A DNA stretch of 25,761 nucleotides from GCA-2770975 sp050248915 (GTDB lineage: Bacteria > Cyanobacteriota > Sericytochromatia > UBA7694), in contig JBFWRL010000073.1 in the NCBI GenBank assembly GCA_050248915.1, positions 1 to 25,761 on the forward strand, written 5' to 3'. The position numbers and the translations under genes were made by a program. Shown here one piece after another: positions 1-6,994 of this stretch (its first letter is position 1; each line of letters opens with the position of its first letter). The notes beneath the pieces were generated by a model that was not told the DNA's origin, made no database searches, and saw nothing but the letters and a program-made list of their open reading frames with translations.

Positions 1-1437
1 AGATTTATTCCTCAGCAGACATCAATATTATCTGGTCCAATACGGGCGATTGAAAATTTGTCCAGAGAAACGGTTTCTTTCTTAAACGAGTTACCTGACG
101 AACCATCACATTTAATAGGGGAAGTATTACTTGATGCAATCAGACAATTTTTAAAAAAAGCCTTTGAAGGCGCAATTTTTGCAGAACCTGGTCTTCCACA
201 TCGGGTGAGACAACGGCTCACACTTCTTTTTTATCCTGTTGGCACCATTCCCAATCCTAAAAACACAGAAAAAACAGTTGAGGTTTCCCCAAGTAGATTA
301 CCCATCTATCACGATGCCTCTGACTCATTTTCAGCCAATTCAAATCACTGTGTTTATACTTTTAGAAAATGTGATGGTTTTATCTTAAGAATCCCAGAGC
401 AAAACTTTGATCAACCTCCCCAAAATGCAAATAAAGAATACTATAACTTAACCGATTGGCGGGCTAATTGGCTTTTTCTTTACCATGATATCAATCTACT
501 TTACCCTGGTAATACCATCGAACGTCTAAATTTCAGCAATTGCACGCAGTATTGGGCATCTAGTTCTTGTTCTACGTTATCAGAAAATCAATTGTTAATA
601 TCCTGGCCAGTCCCAAATTGGCTGCTTTTTAATCATTTAGAAATGTTCAGGATTTATTGGAATTCTATTCTTGAGCATAATGACTTTTCAGCACCAGAGT
701 TTGATACGAGAACTGCAGGGTCGACACAAATCAGAAAAAAACACCTGGAATTTGCAGCTTATCTTTGGTGCAAAGCAATCAATGACGTTATTCAAAAACA
801 AAAGCTGGATTTATCGGTTGACTTGGTGAACTACCACGAAAACAGCAGAAGTTTGTGGTTCACATTGATTCAGTCAATGCAAGGGTTTCAAAACATGACT
901 ATAGATGCAAGAGTAGAAGGCATTTCTGGTCTAAGAAAACGGTATATGGCTGAATGGTTGAACGATTTTGTTATATTGTTTTCTCCAGAATTCGGAATTT
1001 TCAAAGCAGATCCACTTCTAGAACCAGTTGAGGCACCATCAAGTAGTAATACTTTAACTAATTTGATTAGCAGCTCAAATGAAACACTAAAAAATGCAAG
1101 AATAAACCACATCTTAAACGCTATTAAATCTAAGCCTTTTGAGGAAAAATTAGAACTAATCAAAAATTTGGGCCTTGATTCAGAATTATCAAATCATTGG
1201 TTTGAGTTAGCCTCTAACGTAAAAACCAAAGAAGTGATGGAAGAAGTATTAAAACGCATATTCCCACAAAATGGGACAGCTGAACAGCATAAGAATTTTA
1301 ATGATTTAAAATCCAAATTTAATCCAACACAAACACCAGCAACTACAAGCCCAGATCAGGGAACATCATCAACTTCATCTGAACCAAATCAAAATGAAGG
1401 GACTTTACCAGTCATGCAGCCAGAAAGTGAACCTTAA
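1..1437 (+). CDS. Partial gene (5' end outside window), protein upstream of rdrB; possible RdrA C-terminal part
   Basis: The reading frame is open from base 1, so the start lies outside the window and about 478 C-terminal residues are visible. I do not recognise the sequence on its own: no Walker A or B motif, signal peptide or membrane segment is visible. The body is rich in aromatic and Asn residues. The last ~55 residues are a low-complexity Thr/Ser/Pro/Gln/Glu tail, probably disordered. The stop is only 9 bases before the next ATG, so it is co-transcribed with the adenosine-deaminase-like gene. In RADAR defence operons the gene directly upstream of rdrB is rdrA, an AAA+-type ATPase whose nucleotide-binding part is N-terminal. 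This could therefore be the RdrA C-terminal half, but that rests on position only. The region is A/T-rich compared with the window's core, as expected for a transferred defence locus. Confidence 0.55.
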   Translation, partial: RFIPQQTSILSGPIRAIENLSRETVSFLNELPDEPSHLIGEVLLDAIRQFLKKAFEGAIFAEPGLPHRVRQRLTLLFYPVGTIPNPKNTEKTVEVSPSRLPIYHDASDSFSANSNHCVYTFRKCDGFILRIPEQNFDQPPQNANKEYYNLTDWRANWLFLYHDINLLYPGNTIERLNFSNCTQYWASSSCSTLSENQLLISWPVPNWLLFNHLEMFRIYWNSILEHNDFSAPEFDTRTAGSTQIRKKHLEFAAYLWCKAINDVIQKQKLDLSVDLVNYHENSRSLWFTLIQSMQGFQNMTIDARVEGISGLRKRYMAEWLNDFVILFSPEFGIFKADPLLEPVEAPSSSNTLTNLISSSNETLKNARINHILNAIKSKPFEEKLELIKNLGLDSELSNHWFELASNVKTKEVMEEVLKRIFPQNGTAEQHKNFNDLKSKFNPTQTPATTSPDQGTSSTSSEPNQNEGTLPVMQPESEP

Positions 1438-1446
1438 GCTGAATTT

Positions 1447-4050
1447 ATGAATTCCCTTTTGCATTTTTTGTACGCTGAAACAACGGCACTACCATTTTGT
1501 CATGAAGAAGTATTCATGAAAGCGTTGATTGAACCCGATCAACTCTTGGCCAAAGCCCTTTATCCGCTCTTAGAGAGTGATTTGATACGTCTGATGCCAG
1601 GTATTTCTGTTGATCATATAGCCAGTATTCGGGATCAGGCATGGTTTCAAGGGCAAAGCAATTCAAGTCTTTTGCAGATTCTTCGCAATCACGCGCATAA
1701 ATATCTCCGCAATGCAGGTCATTTGGCTTATCCAGATCCAACGGGGGAAGACAATGTACAAGGGGCGTCGGATGTCTGGCGATGGCTCACATTTGCTCTT
1801 CCACCTGATCTAATACTCGCAGCTGGTTGGAGCCTCAATGGGCCTCAAGAAATAAGCTGGGAAACGCCTTTGCTGGGTAATCATCTGCGAGAGCACGGAA
1901 TCGCTCAAACCCATGTTCATCTGGGAGCTGCTGGAGAATTTTCGAGTCACTGGTGTCAGGTACAAGACGCGCTCAGAGACCCTCGTAAAGCAGAAACTTT
2001 GGCAGATAAAGGAGCGCCTTTCGATGGGGGAATCCATTTTTTGTCTTGGTTGACAGCAGCTGGTCTTGCAAGATTGCTGATGTGTGAATATGTTTGCGAA
2101 TCTCAACAACCAAACGGATTGATTCATTCTTTTCAACAGACCCTGGAAAACATTTCCGAGAATATATCCCACGACGAATCACTTATTTTTTTTGAAGCTA
2201 TCCATGCACTCAGAGCGCCCCAACACTTGGAGTTACCCGAATACCAGCGATTGCAAAATCTTTATAGCCGATTGACTGAGTTTAACTTGCCTATTCAAAA
2301 GCCTCATGATATTTGGCTATTGGACCCAATTGTCAGAAGTAATGTAGGTACCGTTTCTGGTGATAAACACGAAATCTATTGGCTGCGTAAAGCTTTTGAT
2401 TATATCGAGACCCCAACAGGTCGAGAAGACGATTTTTTTCAAAAACTCCTGTGGCAAATTATCAGAATTAAAGTGATGTATTACAGATACATTGTCCAGA
2501 GACCCATGGTTAAAGGGCTTAGCTGGTTTATTCACTTCTACAAAAGAATCGGAAAGCTCATGCACTCAAGATTTGCTTTGGAACAGGCATTTTTCTTAGA
2601 GGGTGGCCGTAACCATACTCTAAAATCATATGAGTTCAGAACGGCTCCTATAGAAAAGTTTACGAAGTTCAGAAATCAGCTCCGCAGCACATTAAATGAA
2701 TGGCTTGAGATTGAGGAAAAAGGCAATGTGGAAATTGGCTGCGTTCTCCACATTCCCAAAAACAGGGGCCCTGCTACAAAGACAAAACAAACGGCAAAAC
2801 ACTGGATGGATTCCTGGCTCAACCCTGAAAACAACACTAAAGAATACCGACTGAGCACTTACTTCAATACGAAAAAAAAACAAATTAATACTTTTTGTAG
2901 AATCCTTACTGAAGTTCCCTTATCGCTTGCATTCATCCGAGGATTTGACATGTGCACAGACGAAGTTGGAATACCAAATTGGTTTATGTCTTACCTTTTG
3001 TTTCCACTCAAAGAAGCAGGTAACATTGCTTTTCAGCAGGCAAACTATAAATATCCTGAATGGCCCCTCAAGCCTTTTAGACGAACCATGCACGTGGGCG
3101 AAGATTTTTCCCATCTTCTGGATGGCATCCGCCGCATGGATGAAGTCATTACCCGCTTTCCACTCGAACGGGGTGATCGCATCGGCCATGGGCTCGCCTT
3201 GGGGCTCTCTCCCAAACGCTGGGTGGAACAACATCCCATCGTTTGGATGCCCAAAGAAATCCGGCTCTGGGATCTGATCTGGGAATGGAAACAATACCGA
3301 CTTGGCCATGCCAAAATATCAAACAGTCGGCTTGAAAAAATCAAAGCTCTGGTCAGCCAATACGCCAGCGAGATCTTAGGCCCAGAATGCCAAACCCAAG
3401 ATGCCTGTCAACTCTACGAGCAGCTGTTCGACCCGGATAAACTGGAGCGTGTCGGCTTTCCCAACGGCGAAAAGGTAATGGATGGCCTCGAACAACTCAC
3501 CAGCCAAAATCGGGATTTTTATTGGCTTTATACCTATCTCACAGACAGCCAATGTTTTCATCAATGTTACCAAGTCGTTGAAATTCACAACACAAGCGAT
3601 GAGCAAGAGGCTCTCTATGCCATGCAGCGAGTCGTTCGCCAGCGGGTCTGCCAAAAAGAAATAACCATCGAGGTCAACCCATCGAGCAACTTCTTGATCG
3701 CCGATTTGCAAAACCTCGAACACCACCCGCTTTGGAATTTGAACCCACCCCCTGGACACCCCTTGGAAGAAGAAATGGGACCAGCCGTGAATATCTGCAT
3801 TGGCTCAGATGATCCGATCACCTTTGCCACGAACCTGCCCCAGGAGTATGAGTTGTTATACAATGTGTTGCTCCAAAAAGGAATTGGCAGTACCGCTGCA
3901 CTTCAGTGGCTTGAGCAGGTGCGTCAGACCGGTCTCAATGCGCGTTTCACGCTCTCCTTTGGCCCACAGAACCGCGATGCCGATCAGGTCTGGCGGCAAT
4001 TGCTGCGCGATCTCAAAGCCGACTGGCAACCTCAGGATGCCCGCCTATGA
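1447..4050 (+). CDS. rdrB: RdrB-like split adenosine deaminase of a RADAR-type anti-phage system
   Basis: The 867-residue protein carries all signature motifs of the adenosine deaminase metallohydrolase superfamily in order: the metal-binding HxH in THVHLGAAGE (His156, His158), the HxGE-type motif MHVGED (His549, Glu552), RIGHG (His581), the EVNPSSN motif near residue 743 and GSDDP (Asp788, Asp789). Normal adenosine deaminases are about 350 residues long. Here roughly 390 residues are inserted between the first and second motifs, and there is an extra N-terminal region. This large split architecture is that of RdrB, which deaminates adenosine or ATP-type substrates during phage infection together with the RdrA ATPase. 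The stop overlaps the next start (ATGA), so translation is probably coupled. The part up to about base 3060 is A/T-richer than the 3' third, suggesting a mosaic history. A stand-alone deaminase paralogue is possible but less likely given the length and operon. Confidence 0.75.
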   Translation: MNSLLHFLYAETTALPFCHEEVFMKALIEPDQLLAKALYPLLESDLIRLMPGISVDHIASIRDQAWFQGQSNSSLLQILRNHAHKYLRNAGHLAYPDPTGEDNVQGASDVWRWLTFALPPDLILAAGWSLNGPQEISWETPLLGNHLREHGIAQTHVHLGAAGEFSSHWCQVQDALRDPRKAETLADKGAPFDGGIHFLSWLTAAGLARLLMCEYVCESQQPNGLIHSFQQTLENISENISHDESLIFFEAIHALRAPQHLELPEYQRLQNLYSRLTEFNLPIQKPHDIWLLDPIVRSNVGTVSGDKHEIYWLRKAFDYIETPTGREDDFFQKLLWQIIRIKVMYYRYIVQRPMVKGLSWFIHFYKRIGKLMHSRFALEQAFFLEGGRNHTLKSYEFRTAPIEKFTKFRNQLRSTLNEWLEIEEKGNVEIGCVLHIPKNRGPATKTKQTAKHWMDSWLNPENNTKEYRLSTYFNTKKKQINTFCRILTEVPLSLAFIRGFDMCTDEVGIPNWFMSYLLFPLKEAGNIAFQQANYKYPEWPLKPFRRTMHVGEDFSHLLDGIRRMDEVITRFPLERGDRIGHGLALGLSPKRWVEQHPIVWMPKEIRLWDLIWEWKQYRLGHAKISNSRLEKIKALVSQYASEILGPECQTQDACQLYEQLFDPDKLERVGFPNGEKVMDGLEQLTSQNRDFYWLYTYLTDSQCFHQCYQVVEIHNTSDEQEALYAMQRVVRQRVCQKEITIEVNPSSNFLIADLQNLEHHPLWNLNPPPGHPLEEEMGPAVNICIGSDDPITFATNLPQEYELLYNVLLQKGIGSTAALQWLEQVRQTGLNARFTLSFGPQNRDADQVWRQLLRDLKADWQPQDARL

Positions 4051-4289
4051 AGAAAAACCCTATACTTTATCACCTGTTTATGGGTCAGTTCGATAAGCTC
4101 AAAACTTGGTTAGCAGAGTGTGAAGACACTCTTTTTGTTGCCCTGGATGAAAACTTGATTCTCTTTGGCGAATGGTGTGCCGCTCGGCATTCTTCGGACG
4201 AAGTATCCCTGCCAGACTGGTTTCGCCTCGACAAACAGACCAGTAGCTATCACCGGAGCCCTGGAATGGAACCGCATAGACTGGAGTAA
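4047..4289 (+). CDS. Small hypothetical protein in the defence operon, probably frameshifted (natural end perhaps at 4308)
   Basis: The 80-residue frame starts in an ATGA overlap with rdrB. I recognise no family. The first ~64 residues (to about FRLDKQ, base 4238) look like ordinary protein, with a hydrophobic/acidic helical pattern (FDKLKTWLAECEDTLFVALD). The last residues in this frame (SSYHRSPGMEPHRLE) look unnatural. The +1 frame over the same bases reads PVAITGALEWNRIDWSKIA and ends at TAG 4306-4308, an 11-base overlap with the next gene that is typical of operons. A one-base insertion, a sequencing or assembly error, or a programmed shift near 4233-4242 would join the two parts into a protein of about 86 residues. 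It may be an accessory or immunity-type component of the adjacent RADAR-like operon, but that is inference from position only. Confidence 0.5.
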   Translation: MKKNPILYHLFMGQFDKLKTWLAECEDTLFVALDENLILFGEWCAARHSSDEVSLPDWFRLDKQTSSYHRSPGMEPHRLE

Positions 4290-4297
4290 AATCGCCC

Positions 4298-5392
4298 ATG
4301 ATACGTAGCACAGTAAATAGTCCAAACGAGAACGCCTTAGAACTTCGTATCTCTCAACTGGACAATGCGCAGATATATCCCGCCATCCCTTCAGGAAAAC
4401 CCGGCACCCTTTGCAATATTTTGGCAGGAACAAGCATAATTCCCGCACTTTTACATTGGTCCGAAAACGATCAGCTTTACTGGATTTCCACCAACTCCTT
4501 TCCACCTTTTTCGCATCAGATCAGCCTTGCAAATTTTCTTGAGCAACAGGGTATCAAAAAAGGTGACACCGTTGAACTGGATTTAAAACCAAACTTTCAC
4601 TTCTATATTTTGAATACAGCCATAAAGCCAAAGCAAATAAACGCATTTGAGCAAGCTTTGCTCGAAAAAGCGGGCCAAGACAACGGTTGGGAACGCATCC
4701 TTCAAAAAGACAATTCGCAGATTACGTTGGCATCAGCCCGGCACAAGGCCGAAGTTCAGATTAAGCCCGGTCAGCAGCCAGATAGCTGGCACTTAACGCT
4801 CCCCTCTGAACTCTTGGCGCAAGAACTGCGCCGTTCATTTCCTGAGCAGATCAAGGGCCTGATTGCAGAAGTTCAGGACGATGAAACCTTGGGCCAACTC
4901 CTCAAACGCATTGCCGAACTGTCCTACTCCTTGCCTGATCAAGCGGCTGAGACTTACCAAGAGCAAGTAAAAATAGAACTCATCAAGGTGCGAGAAAACG
5001 GCACTGAAGTTGAAAGGCTCGTCAAACAAAGGGTCGGGCAAGATGCGTTCCGCAAGGCCATGCTGCAATATTGGGGTGGAGCTTGTTCTGTGACAGGGCT
5101 CGACATCAAAGAACTGCTGCGAGCCAGTCACGCAAAACCTTGGGCAACTTGTGAATCAGATCAAGAACGCCTCGATGTCTTTAATGGATTTTTGTTAGCA
5201 GCTCATTTGGATGTACTTTTTGATCAGGGGCTGATCAGCTTTTCAGAAGAAGGAAATATCATCTTATCTTCACGGCTCACGGTTATGCATCAAAAACTCC
5301 TGAACTTGGACCCAACGCTGAAATTGCGATGGCTTGCCCCAAAACATCAACCCTACCTAAACTGGCACCGCCATCAGGTATTTATCGCTTAG
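4298..5392 (+). CDS. HNH endonuclease (HNH_2-type) with uncharacterised N-terminal domain
   Basis: The last ~130 residues match the HNH_2-type restriction endonuclease pattern: a VGQDAFRKAML lead-in, a CSVTG turn, LLRASHAKPWA with the first His at 278, then Asn296 and His303 in NGFLLAAHLDVLFD, and GLISFSEEGNI after it. This fold cuts DNA using a metal held by the H-N-H residues. The N-terminal ~200 residues are not recognised. They include an LANFLEQQGIKKGDTVELDL stretch that could be a small beta-barrel sensing or DNA-binding domain. A GGAG-like site (around 4283-4286) precedes the ATG. The gene begins inside or directly after the small upstream ORF and ends the operon before a terminator-like hairpin. 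As part of a RADAR-like cluster it may be an accessory nuclease or an independent restriction gene in a defence island. Confidence 0.8.
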   Translation: MIRSTVNSPNENALELRISQLDNAQIYPAIPSGKPGTLCNILAGTSIIPALLHWSENDQLYWISTNSFPPFSHQISLANFLEQQGIKKGDTVELDLKPNFHFYILNTAIKPKQINAFEQALLEKAGQDNGWERILQKDNSQITLASARHKAEVQIKPGQQPDSWHLTLPSELLAQELRRSFPEQIKGLIAEVQDDETLGQLLKRIAELSYSLPDQAAETYQEQVKIELIKVRENGTEVERLVKQRVGQDAFRKAMLQYWGGACSVTGLDIKELLRASHAKPWATCESDQERLDVFNGFLLAAHLDVLFDQGLISFSEEGNIILSSRLTVMHQKLLNLDPTLKLRWLAPKHQPYLNWHRHQVFIA

Positions 5393-5430
5393 AATGCATC
5401 TAATTTTATAAAAGCGATCCCCATTTTTTT
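5384..5430 (+). terminator. Terminator-like hairpin after the HNH gene
   Basis: ATCGCTT (5384-5390) pairs perfectly with AAGCGAT (5412-5418) across a ~21-base A/T-rich loop. It is followed by CCCCA and a run of seven T. The left arm overlaps the HNH stop codon. The four C before the T-run and the long loop make it imperfect, but it is the best candidate end for the defence operon. Confidence 0.45.
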
Positions 5431-5454
5431 GCCTTATTGGCAGCATCTTCGGGC

Positions 5455-5591
5455 GTTGGCCAAGCACCTGAAAAGGGCGGGCAACCTGCCGCGCCGCAGT
5501 CCCATGGATGGAAGAGACAAGGCGCGGCAATTAGCGAACGCGCACACGATGTGCGCAGTGAGCGGCCCGCCCTTCAGGTGCTTGCGCCAAC
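5455..5591. repeat. Structured intergenic element, copy A (multi-hairpin, closed by a long inverted repeat)
   Basis: The outer arms 5455-5482 and 5565-5591 pair almost completely (core CAAGCACCTGAA with TTCAGGTGCTTG, then GGGCGGGC with GCCCGCCC). Inside are two more hairpins: GCCGCGCC (5488-5495) with GGCGCGGC (5521-5528), and GCGCACA (5540-5546) with TGTGCGC (5550-5556). The result is a closed multibranch structure. It lies between convergent genes and has no plausible ORF. Element B at 15325-15586 has the same plan and shares short sequence blocks such as GATGTGCGCAG and GCGGCCCGC before the right arm and GCGGGCAAC (here GGCGGGCAAC) after the left arm. It may be a structured RNA or a small non-autonomous mobile element. 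The strand is undetermined. Confidence 0.6.
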
Positions 5592-5620
5592 CGGAGCCGA
5601 TTGCCCCTACAAGCCCCCCC

Positions 5621-5654
5621 AAGTAAAAGAGGGCACCCCCCACAGGAGATGCCC
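5621..5654 (-). terminator. Weak terminator candidate for the EF-hand gene
   Basis: On the - strand GGGCA (5654-5650) pairs with TGCCC (5635-5631) around a G-rich loop, followed by a T-rich tract (complement of 5624-5630). It lies 27 bases past the stop of the EF-hand gene. The stem is short, so confidence is low. Confidence 0.3.
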
Positions 5655-5681
5655 ACGCAAAATGCTTAAATGAAAGCAGCT

Positions 5682-6881
5682 TTATGCAGCGGCTTTCAAG
5701 CTTTGAAAGCCCGAAGAGCTTTCAAAGACTTCTTTGCTCAATTGCTGCGCTTCAAACGTCGTCAGAGAACCGGTGCGGGGATTGTCATTGCCCCAGCTGT
5801 CTTTTTTCATGGTCTGGCTGCGAATCAAAGCCAATTTTTCGTCGCGGCTGATCTCACGGGAATCAACCACCGTACTGCGGAGAAAAGCTTTGATCAGGGT
5901 ATTGGCCTGGGCAGGGGTGTAGAGGCCACTGCTGTAGTCATCGTTGCCCCAGCTATCGGGCTTCATTTTTTCGCCACTGAGGGTGTCGATATAGGTTTTG
6001 GCAAAGTCGCGTTCAAAGGGGTTGGGCAAAGTGGCTTTGGCGGCTTTTTCAGCCAGATCGCTGGCCTGTTTGCCAGACACACTGCCTTTAGAGGGGTCAT
6101 CATTGCCCCAGCTGTCTTTTTTCATGCGCTGGACTTTGAAGATTTCGAGTTTGTCTTTGAGTGACATGGCGCTGGAGTTGACCACTTCGTCTTCGAGGAA
6201 TTTGCGGATTTTGCCATTGGCCTCTTCGGGGGTGAAGATACCGGTGCTGGGATCATAATTGCCCCAACTGTCTTTGCGCATTTTATTGCTTTCCAGCTCG
6301 GAGATAAACGAGCGGGTTTGTTCAACGGTTTTGCCCATGCCAGGGTAAGGTGGATAACCGGGGCCACCGGGAACTTGACCAGGGCCACCGGGATAACCGG
6401 GGTTGGGCGGATAAGCAGGAGGCCAATTGGGCTGATTGGGTTGATGAGGCGCGACCAAATAAGAACCACTGAGAATCACCCGGCCTGTATTCAGGGCCAA
6501 AGCCAATTCTTGGCGGGTGACAAAGCCATCGTAATTATGGTCAACTGCTTGGCCGAGAGAACCCAGACCCGCACTAAAAATCCGGTCGGCGATCAAAACC
6601 TGGGCCATCTGGTGAGAGACAGCTGGAGAGAGATGTTGCACAGAAACCTGATTGTTGTTGAGGCCCTGCTCAAATTCAAAAAGCTGGATAAAATTGTCGC
6701 GGTTGCGGTCGAGTTGGCGCAGCAATTGGGGGGAAACCTGCAATTCGTCACGGCCAATCACCCCATCGCGGTTTTGGTCAAAGACACGGGCCACCTGGTT
6801 GAGGCTGGCGGGATTGAGGTAATAGCTATTGGCGGGAGGGGTAATAAAACTCTGCAGAGAACTGGGTTGGATTGATTGCAT
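5682..6881 (-). CDS. EF-hand calcium-binding protein with four DSWGN repeats
   Basis: The 399-residue protein has three canonical EF-hand loops: DQNRDGVIGRDE (35-46), DRNRDNFIQLFE (58-69) and DHNYDGFVTRQE (114-125). These have Asp at position 1, Asp at 5 and Glu at 12, so calcium binding is expected. A Pro/Gly/Tyr-rich linker (about 145-182) follows. After it comes a four-fold repeat centred on M(K/R)(K/P)DSWGN(D/Y), with the Asp at residues 204, 256, 309 and 361, a very regular 52-53-residue period. Each core is followed by a Gly and a helix containing EA or QA, so the repeat may be a variant calcium-binding loop-helix. No signal peptide or membrane segment is visible. AAGGAG lies upstream of the ATG, supporting this start. 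The gene is single, flanked by a structured element downstream and the glycosidase-like gene upstream. The function is unknown; calcium sensing or scaffolding is inferred. Confidence 0.8.
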   Translation of the reverse strand: MQSIQPSSLQSFITPPANSYYLNPASLNQVARVFDQNRDGVIGRDELQVSPQLLRQLDRNRDNFIQLFEFEQGLNNNQVSVQHLSPAVSHQMAQVLIADRIFSAGLGSLGQAVDHNYDGFVTRQELALALNTGRVILSGSYLVAPHQPNQPNWPPAYPPNPGYPGGPGQVPGGPGYPPYPGMGKTVEQTRSFISELESNKMRKDSWGNYDPSTGIFTPEEANGKIRKFLEDEVVNSSAMSLKDKLEIFKVQRMKKDSWGNDDPSKGSVSGKQASDLAEKAAKATLPNPFERDFAKTYIDTLSGEKMKPDSWGNDDYSSGLYTPAQANTLIKAFLRSTVVDSREISRDEKLALIRSQTMKKDSWGNDNPRTGSLTTFEAQQLSKEVFESSSGFQSLKAAA

Positions 6882-6994
6882 CGGAGATGCTCCTTCAAAA
6901 ATGAACTGATTAAAAACCTGAATAACTTAACGTTAATTTAACATATAGAAAACTTTAAGTTAAACTTGCGTCGGCAGCACAAAGATTTTTGAGT

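Noticed and set aside
2920..3309. Long antisense frames inside the rdrB-like gene and similar frames in tkt and the glycosidase-like gene
   Set aside because: They are shadows of strongly supported genes, caused by codon bias.
5434..5673. Small ORFs in both directions across element A
   Set aside because: They arise from GC-rich inverted repeats, overlap each other and have no ribosome-binding sites.
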